The notes: generated from the letters alone by a model not told the origin. Shown: positions 1-8,869, counted from the first letter of the stretch. The stretch: 64,000 nt of DNA from CALKJP01 sp046299555 (GCA_046299555.1 JBKBHS010000001.1:1550001-1614000), one strand, 5' to 3'. Translations and numbers: made by a program.

Positions 1-717
1 TCTTGGCTAAAAAAAGCTCTTGTAAAAATAATAGTAAGCCAAGCAGATAAGATTACGGTTGTTTCAGAAATTTTAAAAAATAGCATGCTACGATTAGGTT
101 TAAAGAATGATTATATAATTATTCACAATATTATTGAAAACATAGATTTACCAAAGCCTACACACAATAATAAAGTAAAAATTTTAACGGTAGCCGATTT
201 AAATGATAAAATTAAAAATATTAGCGGTACCATAAAAGCTATTTCTGAAGTTTATAAAATTCGACAAGATTTTGAATTTCATATTATCGGAGGCGGAAAG
301 GATGAAACATTATTAAAATCTCTTGTAGAATCCTATGGATTATTAAATAAAGCAATTTTATTTCATGGTAGAAAACCCAATGAAGACGTTTATGAATTTT
401 TTAAGCAAATAGATTTTGTAATTATTAATAGTAATGTGGAAACATTTTGTGTAGCAGCTGCCGAAGCCCTTGTAAATGGAAAGCCACAAATTACAACTAT
501 TTGCGGTGGCCCTGAGGAATTTGTTAAACCCGAACATGGTATATTGATAGAAAAAGCAAATCATAAACAGCTTGTTGAATCTATTATATACATGCTTGAT
601 AATTATAAAAATTATGATAGTGAACATATGCATGAATATGCAAAAACTAATTTCAGTTATTCCGGTGTAGGAAAGAAGTTTTTTGAAATTTATCAGCAGA
701 TACTTAAATTAAATTAA
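1..717 (+). CDS. Glycosyltransferase family 4, C-terminal part (5' end outside window)
   Basis: Transfers a sugar from a nucleotide-activated donor, probably during cell-surface polysaccharide synthesis in the cytoplasm. The reading frame is open from base 1, and the first residues end in ADKITVVSE, a typical GT4 segment lying before the donor-binding domain, so the true start lies upstream. The C-terminal Rossmann half is complete: a KILTVADL strand, the HFHGRKP-like turn (LFHGRKPNEDV) and a donor-site region (EALVNGKPQI, GGPEEFV, GILIE). The stop overlaps the next ATG by one base (TAATG), so it is translationally coupled to the flippase. That pairing supports a polysaccharide role. The sugar specificity cannot be read from the sequence. 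Confidence 0.9.
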   Translation, partial: SWLKKALVKIIVSQADKITVVSEILKNSMLRLGLKNDYIIIHNIIENIDLPKPTHNNKVKILTVADLNDKIKNISGTIKAISEVYKIRQDFEFHIIGGGKDETLLKSLVESYGLLNKAILFHGRKPNEDVYEFFKQIDFVIINSNVETFCVAAAEALVNGKPQITTICGGPEEFVKPEHGILIEKANHKQLVESIIYMLDNYKNYDSEHMHEYAKTNFSYSGVGKKFFEIYQQILKLN

Positions 718-1991
718 TGTTCAGAGCTATTGCCAATACTGTATTTACACGTTTCTTTTTTGCCATAGTAAATTTTGTGGTGGTTATAGGCACTGCACGA
801 TTTTTAGGTGCTGAGGTAAGAGGGGTTATTAGTTTGATTGGTGTTGGAACATCTGTTTTGCATGTTTTAAGTAATTTGGTAGGAGGTACTTCATTGGTGT
901 ATTTTGGAGCACGGCAAAATAAACGCGAATTACTATATATTTCTTATGTCTGGTGTATTATATCTTCAGTTATTGGAACATTTTTATTATCTATTTTTAA
1001 TGTTATTCCTAAAGAACATCTTTTTGATGTTTTCTTTTTAGGTGTATTATTGTGTTTAGGAAGTATCAATCAGCAATTATTGCTTGCTGATAAAAAGATT
1101 TTAGGATATAATGTTTCATCATTTGTACAGGCGCTATTACTAGTAGTAGTTTTTCTTTTCATGGTCTTTATTCAGGAAGATAAAAACATTCAAAGTTTTT
1201 TAATAGCGCTTTATACAAGTTATTCAGCATGTTTTATTGCAACTATTTTTGCAGGATTAGATTTAAAAAAATCAGAAAATAGAATAGGATTTTCGCACTT
1301 ATTCAAACAGCTTGTTCAGCATGGTTTTGTAATACAGCTTGCATCTTTATTGCAATTAATTAATTATCGATTTAGCTTTTATTTGCTCGAAAAAAACTTT
1401 GGCAGCAAAACACTTGGTGTATTTTCTGTCACCATTGCATTGTCAGAAGCACTTTGGATTTTAAGCAGAAGCATGGCAACAGTACAATATTCCTATATTT
1501 CTAACAGCGATGATAAAAAAGAACATGTAAGGATAACTGTCATCTTTTCAAAACTTGTTTTCCTATTAACGTTAATTACAATTTTGGCAATGATGATTTT
1601 GCCTGACAGTATTTACATATGGCTTTTAGGTAAGGATTTTCAAGGTATTAAACACCTAATATTTTTAATGATTCCTGGAATTTTATGGCATAGCATCACA
1701 TCTATTTTAGCTCATTATTTTTCAGGAAATGCCAATTTTAAAATTAATACCTATGCTTCAGGTATTGCTTCTATTGTGTCATTATTTGCTTATTCATTTT
1801 TTATTCCATTGTGGGGAATTAAAGGGGCTTGTATAGCTTCCAATATGGTATATTTTACCTCATTTGCTTATAGTATTTTTAAGTTCCATCAATTAAGCAA
1901 TACTTCGTTTAGTATTTGGATGCCCGGTAAACACGATAAGCAAGGCATTCAGAAAGTTTTATATTTACTACGAATAAAAAAGAAACAATAA
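717..1991 (+). CDS. Polysaccharide flippase (Wzx/MATE-like membrane protein)
   Basis: A 424-residue integral membrane protein with about twelve hydrophobic segments and short loops, the layout of the oligosaccharide flippase / polysaccharide biosynthesis export families that move lipid-linked glycans across the inner membrane. The N-terminus (FRAIANTVFTRFFFAIVNFV, then ARFLGAEVRG) is characteristic of these flippases: a first helix, then a short loop with RFLG. It follows a GT4 gene with a one-base overlap, which fits a surface-glycan cluster extending left of the window. The C-terminus is basic (RIKKKQ). The family is clear, but the transported glycan is unknown. Confidence 0.85.
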   Translation: MFRAIANTVFTRFFFAIVNFVVVIGTARFLGAEVRGVISLIGVGTSVLHVLSNLVGGTSLVYFGARQNKRELLYISYVWCIISSVIGTFLLSIFNVIPKEHLFDVFFLGVLLCLGSINQQLLLADKKILGYNVSSFVQALLLVVVFLFMVFIQEDKNIQSFLIALYTSYSACFIATIFAGLDLKKSENRIGFSHLFKQLVQHGFVIQLASLLQLINYRFSFYLLEKNFGSKTLGVFSVTIALSEALWILSRSMATVQYSYISNSDDKKEHVRITVIFSKLVFLLTLITILAMMILPDSIYIWLLGKDFQGIKHLIFLMIPGILWHSITSILAHYFSGNANFKINTYASGIASIVSLFAYSFFIPLWGIKGACIASNMVYFTSFAYSIFKFHQLSNTSFSIWMPGKHDKQGIQKVLYLLRIKKKQ

Positions 1992-2001
1992 TTTTTTAAA
2001 T

Positions 2002-2727
2002 ATGTATACTCAACAATTTGATTCCATAATAGAAAGAAGACGTTCTAACAGAAAGTTTGACCCTAATGTAATTGTGCCGGATGATGTCATACAAAGAAGT
2101 TTAGAAAGAGCTATTCTTTCGCCCAATAGTAGTAACATGCAGTTATGGGAATTTTATATTGTTAAATCAGAAGAAAAAAAGAAAAAATTTGTTTCATATT
2201 GCTTAAATCAGTCAGCTGCAAGAACTGCACAACAATTTGTTGTTTTTGTTACACGTCAGGATTTGTGGCGTAAACGTGCAAAGTGGAATATGGAACGTAT
2301 TAAGGAAAGTGCAGATGCAAATCCTGAAAATTTATTAATTAAAAGAGGTTTAGATTATTATGGTAAATTAATGCCAATAACCTATTTTAATGACTGGTTA
2401 GGAATTGCTGGCTGTATTAGATGGTTAATTTGTACTGTAGTTGGATTGTTTCGCCCCATGATGCGTTTTGGTGGTAAAGCCGATCAGCGGGTTATGGTTC
2501 ATAAATCATGCGCTTTAGCTGCACAAACATTTATGTTGTCCATGGCAGCTGAAGATTTTGATACATGCCCTATGGAAGGTTTTGATAAAGTTCGAGTAAA
2601 ACGGGCATTAAATTTGCCACATAATGCCGAAATAAATATGATAATTGCAGTTGGCAAAGGAACAAATGAAGGTATATGGGGAAAACGATATAGAGTGCCT
2701 TATAATGAAGTAGTTTTTACTGTTTAA
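2002..2727 (+). CDS. Nitroreductase family protein
   Basis: A 241-residue FMN-dependent oxidoreductase of the nitroreductase superfamily. The N-terminal signature IIERRRSNRKFDPN (about residues 9-22), followed by SPNSSNMQLWEFYIV, forms the FMN phosphate and isoalloxazine site. The later CALAAQTFMLSMAAEDFDTCPMEG stretch, starting about residue 172, is the conserved helix and dimer region. A central insertion of about 40 residues (TYFNDWLGIAGCIRWLICTV) is hydrophobic and somewhat longer than in small nitroreductases. It starts 10 bases after the flippase stop, so it may be co-transcribed, but no functional link to glycan synthesis is evident. The substrate cannot be predicted. Confidence 0.88.
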   Translation: MYTQQFDSIIERRRSNRKFDPNVIVPDDVIQRSLERAILSPNSSNMQLWEFYIVKSEEKKKKFVSYCLNQSAARTAQQFVVFVTRQDLWRKRAKWNMERIKESADANPENLLIKRGLDYYGKLMPITYFNDWLGIAGCIRWLICTVVGLFRPMMRFGGKADQRVMVHKSCALAAQTFMLSMAAEDFDTCPMEGFDKVRVKRALNLPHNAEINMIIAVGKGTNEGIWGKRYRVPYNEVVFTV

Positions 2728-2867
2728 AATCTTAAACATTTATATTCAAAAGCCTAAGTTAATTGTTTAAAATTTTCTAAAAATTTCATCTTTTAAAATC
2801 TTATTTTAGCAAATAATAGAATTTTATAAATTCTAAATAAGTATTTTTTTTAAATTAATGTTTAAAC

Positions 2868-5800
2868 ATGAAATTTTCACATTTACACGTTCATACTCAG
2901 TTTTCGCTTTTGGATGGAGCAGCCGATATTTCTAATTTGTATAAAAAAGCGGTAGCTGATAAAATGCCAGGATTGGCCATCACCGATCATGGTAATATGT
3001 TTGGTGTATTTAAGTTTGTTGCAGAAGCAGCTAAATATAACACTCCTGAAAATCCAAATACTATAAAACCTATTGTTGGTTGTGAGTTTTATTTAGTTGA
3101 AAATCGTCATAAAAAGAATTTTACGAAAGATGATAAAGACATACGTTATCATCAATTATTTCTGGCAAAAAATGCAGAAGGGTATAAAAATCTTATAAAG
3201 CTTTGCTCATTAGGTTATATTGATGGTTTGTATGGAAAATATCCCAGAATAGATAAAGAACTGGTTTTACAATATCACAAAGGATTGATAGCTACCACCT
3301 GTTGTTTAGCAGCCGAAGTGCCTCGAGCAATAATTCGTAAAGGAGAAGAAGAAGCTGAAAAAATATTTAAGTGGTGGCTCGATTTATTTGGCGAAGATTA
3401 TTATGTAGAGCTTCAACGACACGATATCCCTGAGCAGGCTATTGTTAATGAAGTATTATTAAAGTTTGCTAAAAAATATAATGTAAAAATTATTGCTTCA
3501 AACGATTCGCATTATGTAGATCAACAAGATTATAATGCTCACGATATTTTACTTTGTATAAATACGGGAGAAAAACAAAGTACTCCCAGCATGAAAGAAT
3601 TTGCCGATGATGATGCATCAACCAAAGGCAAACGCTTTGCATTTTATAACGATCAATTTTATTTTAAGAAAACGGAAGAAATGCAAGCGCTTTTTCATGA
3701 TTTACCCGAAGCTCTTGACAATACCAATGAAATTGTAGATAAAGTAGAAACTCTAAAATTAAAGACAGATATTTTATTGCCCAATTTCCCTATTCCGCAA
3801 GAGTTTCAGATACATGAAGATAATAATTTAAACCAATGGGAATATTTAAAGCATTTAACTTTTTCAGGAGCAAAAATTAGATATGGCGATATAACTCCTG
3901 AAATTGAAGAGCGATTGAATTTTGAATTATTTACAATCAAAACCATGGGGTTTGCGGGCTACTTTTTAATTGTAGCCGATTTTATAAAAGCCGGTAGAAA
4001 TTTAGGTGTTTTTGTTGGTCCTGGTCGTGGTTCAGCAGCAGGTTCAGCGGTAGCGTATTGTATAGGAATAACCAATATCGATCCAATTAAATATAACTTA
4101 CTATTTGAACGTTTCTTAAATCCTGATCGTAAATCAATGCCCGATATTGATACCGATTTTGATGATGAAGGAAGACAAAAAGTAATTGATTATGTAGTTG
4201 AAAAATATGGGAAACATCAAGTCGCGCAAATTATTACTTATGGAACCATGGCTGCTAAAATGAGTATTAAAGATGTGGCACGTGTACTTGATTTACCTTT
4301 ACCTGAATCCAATGCTTTAGCCAAACTTGTTCCCGAAAAACCCGGAATATCGCTAAACAGAATATTAAATGCTCCAATTGAAGGGGAAAAGGGGCTTAAA
4401 GATAAAGAAGGGCTCACCAATGATGAAATTGAAAATGTAAAACGATTACGTGAAATTTTAGCAGGCGATGATTTGCAGGCAAATGTTTTGCGCGAAGCTC
4501 AAATTCTTGAAGGATCAGTAAGAGGAACAGGAATTCATGCAGCAGGAATTATTATTGCTCCTAAAGATTTAACCGAAATAGTACCGGTTGCTACCTCTAA
4601 AGAAACCAACTTGTACATAACTCAATACGATGGAAAAGTAATTGAAGATGCCGGTGTTATTAAAATGGATTTCTTAGGTTTAAAAACCCTTACCATCATA
4701 CGCGATGCATTAAATCTTATAAAACAAAATCATGGTGTAGAATTAAATATCGATACCATTCCATTAGACGATAAAAAAACATTCGAACTCTATCAAAAAG
4801 GCGAAACAAACGGAACCTTCCAGTTCGAATCGGCCGGAATGCAAAAATATTTGAAAGAACTTAAGCCCGATAAGTTCGAAGATTTAATAGCCATGAATGC
4901 ACTTTATCGTCCGGGCCCACTTGAATACATCCCTAACTTTATAAAACGTAAACATGGATTAGAAGAAATAACATACGATTTGCCCGAAATGGAAGAATAT
5001 TTGGCCGATACCTACGGCATTACAGTCTATCAGGAGCAAGTGATGTTGTTGTCGCAAAAATTAGCAGGATTTACCAAAGGCGATGCCGATGTTTTACGTA
5101 AAGCAATGGGGAAAAAAGATCGAGCTACACTCGATAGAATGAAGAGCAAATTTATGGAAGGTGCAAAAGCAAAAGGATTACCTGAAGATAAACTAGAAAA
5201 AGTTTGGACCGACTGGGAAGCCTTTGCACAATACGCTTTTAATAAATCACATTCAACTTGTTATGCATTTGTAGCTTATCAAACAGCCTATTTAAAAGCG
5301 CATTACCCGGCCGAATACATGGCATCTGTATTAACACACAATCAGCACAATATCGAAAAAGTTACATTTTTTATGGAAGAATGTAAACGTATGGGAATTC
5401 CGGTATTAGGGCCTGATATTAACGAAAGTGAATTGCAATTTTCAGTAAATAAAAACGGGCAAATTCGATTTGGTATGGCTGCTATTAAAGGTGTTGGCGA
5501 AGCAGCCGTTAATTCTATTATTGAAGAAAGAAAAATGAACGGGCCATTTAAAAACTTTTTCGATGTTGTAAAACGTGTAAATCTTAGAACGGCTAATAAA
5601 AAAACATTTGAAAGCCTTGTTTATGCCGGGGCATTTGATTCATTTGAAAAAATAAATAGAGCAACCTATTTTGCTATTGATGGTGAAACAACATTTTTAG
5701 AAAAGGCAATTCGCTTTGGAGCTAAATTTCAAGAAGGAGAAACTTCAGCTCAAGCTTCTTTATTTGATATGAACGAAGAAGTTGAATTACCGGAGCCAAA

Positions 5801-6623
5801 TATTCCAACAGTTGAAGATTGGGGCACCTTACAAAAACTAAAATTTGAAAAAGAAGTAGTTGGATTTTATATATCCGGACATCCTCTCGATGATTATCGC
5901 TTCGAAATAAAACATTTTTGCAATACCAACCTTAAAGATTTAAAAAAAATATCCGATATAATTAAAGAGTTTGAAGTACAAAATCAATCAAATGAAAATT
6001 CGATAGAAGCTCAACAAAAGAAAAATATTGAATCTGTTTACGAAAAAATAAAAAAGAAAATTTCTTCATTAAGCACTGATGAAGCAGATGAATACAATAA
6101 TTTATTACCTCTTTTAACACAAGAAATAAGTTTTGCAGGAATAATAACCGATATTGCTCATAGAATTACAAAAAACGGAAAGCCATTTGGTTCAATTACC
6201 ATAGAAGATTACTTTGATTCATACCAAATAATGCTATTTGGAGAAGATTACCTAAAGTTTAAACACTTTATGGAAATTAATCAATTCCTATACATAAGGG
6301 GAAAGTTTGAAAAACGATTTAAAAATACAGAGCAATTGGAGTTCAAAGTTTTAAACATTCAAATACTTTCCGATGTTAGAGATAGCAAGGTAAAACAAGT
6401 ACATCTTCAAATTGATTTAAAAGAAATTTCTTCAAATTTTATTGAAAATTTAATTGAGGTAATTACAAGTAATAAGGGAGATTGTAATGTTAAACTGTCA
6501 GTTATTGACAGTAGTGAAAGATTAAAAATAGATATGGCTTCAAAAACTTATAAAATAAGCGCTTCCAATAATTTTTTTGATGCCTTGCAAAAATTACCGG
6601 GTGTAAAATACGATATTAATTAA
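2868..6623 (+). CDS. dnaE: DNA polymerase III subunit alpha
   Basis: Replicative DNA polymerase catalytic subunit, 1251 residues. The PHP domain is at the N-terminus (HLHVHTQFSLLDG, ITDHGNMFG, SNDSHY), with its metal-binding histidines apparently retained. The C-family polymerase core follows, with GPGRGSAAGS (about residue 384) and the catalytic aspartates in PDIDTDFDD. FQFESAGMQKYLKEL, NALYRPGP and the AFNKSHSTCYA finger motif come next. A helix-hairpin-helix region (IKGVGEAAVN) and a C-terminal OB-fold (SFAGIITDIAHRITKNGKP) complete the usual order. The upstream 140-base gap contains a weak TATTTTAG box near 2803. The gene stands alone, with trxA 86 bases downstream under its own promoter. 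Confidence 0.98.
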   Translation: MKFSHLHVHTQFSLLDGAADISNLYKKAVADKMPGLAITDHGNMFGVFKFVAEAAKYNTPENPNTIKPIVGCEFYLVENRHKKNFTKDDKDIRYHQLFLAKNAEGYKNLIKLCSLGYIDGLYGKYPRIDKELVLQYHKGLIATTCCLAAEVPRAIIRKGEEEAEKIFKWWLDLFGEDYYVELQRHDIPEQAIVNEVLLKFAKKYNVKIIASNDSHYVDQQDYNAHDILLCINTGEKQSTPSMKEFADDDASTKGKRFAFYNDQFYFKKTEEMQALFHDLPEALDNTNEIVDKVETLKLKTDILLPNFPIPQEFQIHEDNNLNQWEYLKHLTFSGAKIRYGDITPEIEERLNFELFTIKTMGFAGYFLIVADFIKAGRNLGVFVGPGRGSAAGSAVAYCIGITNIDPIKYNLLFERFLNPDRKSMPDIDTDFDDEGRQKVIDYVVEKYGKHQVAQIITYGTMAAKMSIKDVARVLDLPLPESNALAKLVPEKPGISLNRILNAPIEGEKGLKDKEGLTNDEIENVKRLREILAGDDLQANVLREAQILEGSVRGTGIHAAGIIIAPKDLTEIVPVATSKETNLYITQYDGKVIEDAGVIKMDFLGLKTLTIIRDALNLIKQNHGVELNIDTIPLDDKKTFELYQKGETNGTFQFESAGMQKYLKELKPDKFEDLIAMNALYRPGPLEYIPNFIKRKHGLEEITYDLPEMEEYLADTYGITVYQEQVMLLSQKLAGFTKGDADVLRKAMGKKDRATLDRMKSKFMEGAKAKGLPEDKLEKVWTDWEAFAQYAFNKSHSTCYAFVAYQTAYLKAHYPAEYMASVLTHNQHNIEKVTFFMEECKRMGIPVLGPDINESELQFSVNKNGQIRFGMAAIKGVGEAAVNSIIEERKMNGPFKNFFDVVKRVNLRTANKKTFESLVYAGAFDSFEKINRATYFAIDGETTFLEKAIRFGAKFQEGETSAQASLFDMNEEVELPEPNIPTVEDWGTLQKLKFEKEVVGFYISGHPLDDYRFEIKHFCNTNLKDLKKISDIIKEFEVQNQSNENSIEAQQKKNIESVYEKIKKKISSLSTDEADEYNNLLPLLTQEISFAGIITDIAHRITKNGKPFGSITIEDYFDSYQIMLFGEDYLKFKHFMEINQFLYIRGKFEKRFKNTEQLEFKVLNIQILSDVRDSKVKQVHLQIDLKEISSNFIENLIEVITSNKGDCNVKLSVIDSSERLKIDMASKTYKISASNNFFDALQKLPGVKYDIN

Positions 6624-6654
6624 ATGACAAAAAGACTATTTCTATAAATGGTCT

Positions 6655-6662
6655 TATATTTG
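6655..6662 (+). promoter_or_regulatory. Bacteroidota -7 promoter box of trxA
   Basis: TATATTTG matches the phylum consensus TAnnTTTG exactly and lies 47 bases before the trxA ATG. No clear -33 TTTG is visible at the expected spacing. It implies trxA has its own transcript separate from dnaE. Confidence 0.6.
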
Positions 6663-6709
6663 CCAATTAAATTACAATTATTATTTATTAATCATAAAAA
6701 CAAATCATC

Positions 6710-7027
6710 ATGGCACTAGAATTAACAGATTCAAATTTTGAAGAACTTGTATTAAAATCCGACAAACCTGTTTTGGTTGATTTTTGGGCAGTATGGTGTG
6801 GCCCATGTAGAATGGTTGCACCTATTGTAGAAGAATTGGCAAAAGATTATGAAGGAAGAGCCGTTGTTGGTAAGTTAGATGTGGATAATAATCCAAATGT
6901 ATCCGCTCAGTTTGGAATAAGAAATATTCCTACATTACTTATTTTTAAAAACGGTCAAGTAGTAGATAAACAAGTTGGAGCAGTTCCAAAATCTGTTTTA
7001 GCTGCAAAAATTGACGCTCAACTTTAA
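6710..7027 (+). CDS. trxA: Thioredoxin
   Basis: A cytoplasmic 105-residue protein disulfide reductase with the standard single-domain fold. The active site WCGPC puts the redox cysteines at residues 30 and 33. The buried aspartate (VDFWAVW), the DVDNNPNVSAQFGIRNIPT segment with the cis-proline, and the C-terminal GAVPKSVL helix are all typical. There is no signal peptide, so it acts in the cytoplasm. It has its own -7 promoter box upstream and a strong hairpin terminator downstream, so it is probably monocistronic. Confidence 0.97.
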   Translation: MALELTDSNFEELVLKSDKPVLVDFWAVWCGPCRMVAPIVEELAKDYEGRAVVGKLDVDNNPNVSAQFGIRNIPTLLIFKNGQVVDKQVGAVPKSVLAAKIDAQL

Positions 7028-7046
7028 AACCTTATTTTAAATTTCT

Positions 7047-7090
7047 AAATTCAAAGTTAATGTGTTTACTACATTAGCTTTGAATTTTTT
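7047..7090 (+). terminator. Rho-independent terminator after trxA
   Basis: A 16-bp stem, AAATTCAAAGTTAATG pairing with CATTAGCTTTGAATTT (one G-U pair), a 9-base loop (7063-7071) and a T-run at about 7085-7090. It sits 20 bases after the trxA stop. Confidence 0.8.
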
Positions 7091-7103
7091 TATTATTTGA
7101 AAA

Positions 7104-8027
7104 ATGGAACAATTCGATCGTCAAACCATTGAAATGGTTAGTAAGCTTGAATTTAATGCCCGACAAGTAGTTGAAGGCTTTATAACAGGCTTACATAAAA
7201 GTCCCTTTCATGGATTTTCGGTTGAATTTGCAGAGCACCGATTATACAATACCGGAGAGTCAACACGTCATATAGATTGGAAACTTTATGCCCGTACGGA
7301 AAAACTTTTTATTAAGCGTTATGAAGAAGAAACAAATTTGCGTTGTCAGTTAATTATCGACCAATCTTCGTCCATGAATTATCCGGATAAGAAAACTAAA
7401 AATGAGTTAACTAAATTAGAATTTGCCGTTAATGCAGCAGCCGTTCTTGCTGAACTTTTTAAAAAACAAAGAGATGCTGTTGGCATTAGTTTTTTCGATG
7501 AAAAAATGCAGCATATACCCAGCAAGGGCAATGCATCGCACTTTCGATTAATTTATCATCAATTATCAAAAATTATTACCGACAATAATTCTAATACATT
7601 TCATAAAACCTCCTTAGCAAAAGCGCTTCATGAAATTGCCGATATCCTGCATCGAAGGTCTTTGGTAATAATATTTAGCGATATGCTAGATAGTATGGGC
7701 GATGAAAAGGAAGTTTTAAATGCTTTGCAACACCTTCGCTACAATAAACATGAGGTGATTTTGTTTTATGTGGTAGATAAAAATACCGAGTTAGATTTTA
7801 ATTTTGATAACAGACCTTATCGCTTTGTTGACAGTGAAAGTGGAGAAGAAGTAAAAGTTAATCCTATACAGATAAAGGAAGCCTATCATAAGGCTATAAA
7901 TTCCTTTAAGAAAGAATTGGAGCTAAAGTGTGCACAGTATAAAATTGATTTTGTTGAAGCCGATATTAAGCAGGGATATGACACTATCTTATTGACTTAC
8001 TTACACAAACGAAATAAAATGATATAA
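7104..8027 (+). CDS. DUF58 domain-containing protein
   Basis: A 307-residue soluble protein of the DUF58 family, which in Bacteroidota usually travels with MoxR ATPases and Bat proteins. The conserved N-terminal region includes GLHKSPFHGFSVEFAEHR and the family core STRHIDWKLYARTEKLFIKR at about residues 50-75. A VWA-like portion follows with the metal-site motif DQSSSMNYP and a later SDMLDSMGDEKEV. No MoxR gene is next to it here; a BatA-domain gene occurs at 35289 in the same window. The biochemical role of the family is not established, and envelope or aerotolerance functions have been suggested for the Bat group. Confidence 0.9.
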   Translation: MEQFDRQTIEMVSKLEFNARQVVEGFITGLHKSPFHGFSVEFAEHRLYNTGESTRHIDWKLYARTEKLFIKRYEEETNLRCQLIIDQSSSMNYPDKKTKNELTKLEFAVNAAAVLAELFKKQRDAVGISFFDEKMQHIPSKGNASHFRLIYHQLSKIITDNNSNTFHKTSLAKALHEIADILHRRSLVIIFSDMLDSMGDEKEVLNALQHLRYNKHEVILFYVVDKNTELDFNFDNRPYRFVDSESGEEVKVNPIQIKEAYHKAINSFKKELELKCAQYKIDFVEADIKQGYDTILLTYLHKRNKMI

Positions 8028-8040
8028 AATTTCAATTTTT

Positions 8041-8071
8041 TTTGTCACATTCATAAAAACAATTATTTTTG
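8041..8071 (+). promoter_or_regulatory. Consensus promoter of tRNA-Asp
   Basis: TTTG at 8041-8044 and TATTTTTG at 8064-8071, separated by 19 bases, match the Bacteroidota consensus TTTG/N17-23/TAnnTTTG. It is the best full promoter in the window and lies 29 bases before the mature tRNA 5' end. Confidence 0.8.
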
Positions 8072-8100
8072 CACTCCGTTTGAAATACAAACGATTTATT

Positions 8101-8174
8101 GGTCTGGTAGTTCAGCTGGTTAGAATACATGCCTGTCACGCATGGGGTCGCGGGTTCGAGCCCCGTCCAGACCG
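8101..8174 (+). tRNA. tRNA-Asp (anticodon GTC)
   Basis: A full cloverleaf of 74 nt. The acceptor GGTCTGG (8101-8107) pairs with CCAGACC (8167-8173), with G as discriminator. The anticodon loop CTGTCAC carries GTC. The T arm is GGGTTCGAGCCCC. CCA is not fully encoded (the sequence continues CA). A consensus promoter lies upstream and a hairpin terminator starts three bases downstream. Confidence 0.97.
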
Positions 8175-8176
8175 CA

Positions 8177-8206
8177 AAGTCCTGAGAAAACCTCAGGACT
8201 TTTTTA
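8177..8206 (+). terminator. Terminator after tRNA-Asp
   Basis: A perfect 10-bp stem, AAGTCCTGAG (8177-8186) with CTCAGGACTT (8192-8201), a 5-base loop and then a T-run. It begins directly after the tRNA. Confidence 0.9.
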
Positions 8207-8222
8207 TTTTAATTCAATAAAC

Positions 8223-8297
8223 ATGTTTTACGTATATATACTTTATTCAGAGAGTCATAACCGATACTACATAGGACAAACGCAGGATGTAAGATGA
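8223..8297 (+). pseudogene. Truncated GIY-YIG nuclease remnant
   Basis: A 24-codon open frame encodes MFYVYILYSESHNRYYIGQT followed by QDVR and a TGA stop. This is the exact N-terminus of single-domain GIY-YIG endonucleases (UPF0213/YhbQ-like): the first motif is YVYIL and the second is YYIGQT, which is where the GIY and YIG tyrosines sit. Complete family members have about 80-100 residues, including a catalytic arginine and a glutamate helix. None of that is found in any frame between 8298 and the rpmG promoter, so this is a 5' fragment and not a simple frameshift. It lies 16 bases after the tRNA-Asp terminator. In other Bacteroidota, as I recall, such genes commonly occur beside tRNA genes. 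Confidence 0.75.
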
Positions 8298-8400
8298 TTA
8301 TAATTAATTCGTGTAATTGTTGATTCTGTTTAAAATAAGTTTTATTTTTTATTCAATATGTTTTTTTTACAATAAATTAGGATATTTAGGAATAAAAACA

Positions 8401-8408
8401 TACATTTG
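8401..8408 (+). promoter_or_regulatory. -7 promoter box of rpmG operon
   Basis: TACATTTG matches TAnnTTTG and lies 28 bases before the rpmG ATG. It would drive rpmG and the DUF4295 gene up to the terminator at 8818. No clear -33 element is seen. Confidence 0.65.
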
Positions 8409-8436
8409 CAACCCAATTTCGATAAAATAAAATAAA

Positions 8437-8619
8437 ATGGCAAAGAAAGGTAATAGAGTACAAGTAATATTAGAGTGTACTGAGCATAAAGAAAGTGGTT
8501 TACCCGGAACTTCTCGTTACATAACCACTAAAAATAAAAAAAATACACCCGATAGATTGGAATTAAAAAAATACAATCCAATCTTAAAGCGTAAAACAAT
8601 TCACAAAGAAATTAAGTAA
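8437..8619 (+). CDS. rpmG: 50S ribosomal protein L33
   Basis: A 60-residue large-subunit ribosomal protein. The sequence MAKKGNRVQVILECTEHKES and the C-terminal LELKKYNPILKRKTIHKEIK are diagnostic. Only one cysteine (ILECTEHK) is present, so this is the zinc-free type of L33. It is followed 21 bases later by the DUF4295 gene and then, after a terminator, by ftsY, a conserved Bacteroidota order. The L28 gene rpmB, which often precedes rpmG in this phylum, is absent here. Its place is taken by tRNA-Asp and the GIY-YIG remnant. Confidence 0.98.
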   Translation: MAKKGNRVQVILECTEHKESGLPGTSRYITTKNKKNTPDRLELKKYNPILKRKTIHKEIK

Positions 8620-8640
8620 TTCATTAAAATACTTTTAGAA

Positions 8641-8793
8641 ATGGCTAAGAAAGTAGTTGCAACATTAAAAACCGGTAAAGGAAAAGAGTTTACTCGTGTT
8701 ATAAAAATGGTAAAAACTAAAAACGGTACTTACTCTTTTAAAGAAGAAGTTGTTCACAACGATCACGTGAAAGACTTTCTTTCTCAAAAATAA
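8641..8793 (+). CDS. DUF4295 family small protein
   Basis: A 50-residue basic protein starting MAKKVVATLKTGKGKEFTRV and ending in the signature HNDHVKDFLSQK. This is the Bacteroidota-specific DUF4295 family, found almost always between rpmG and ftsY. Its size, charge and constant ribosomal neighbourhood suggest a ribosome-associated role. I recall phylum-specific small ribosomal proteins being described in this group, but cannot confirm that this is one. It is co-transcribed with rpmG and closed by a terminator 24 bases downstream. Confidence 0.93.
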   Translation: MAKKVVATLKTGKGKEFTRVIKMVKTKNGTYSFKEEVVHNDHVKDFLSQK

Positions 8794-8817
8794 TTTGAAT
8801 GATTTTGCTAATAGATT

Positions 8818-8849
8818 AAGCTTCTTCTCATTCGAGGAGAAGCTTTTTT
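8818..8849 (+). terminator. Terminator after rpmG-DUF4295
   Basis: A 12-bp stem AAGCTTCTTCTC / GAGGAGAAGCTT (one G-U pair) with loop ATTC, ending in a T-run at 8844-8849. It lies 20 bases before ftsY. Confidence 0.85.
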
Positions 8850-8869
8850 AGCTTTAATAAATATCAACT

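Noticed and set aside
8101..8297. Integrative element using tRNA-Asp as attachment site
   Set aside because: No integrase and no second copy of the tRNA 3' end as a direct repeat was seen within the window.
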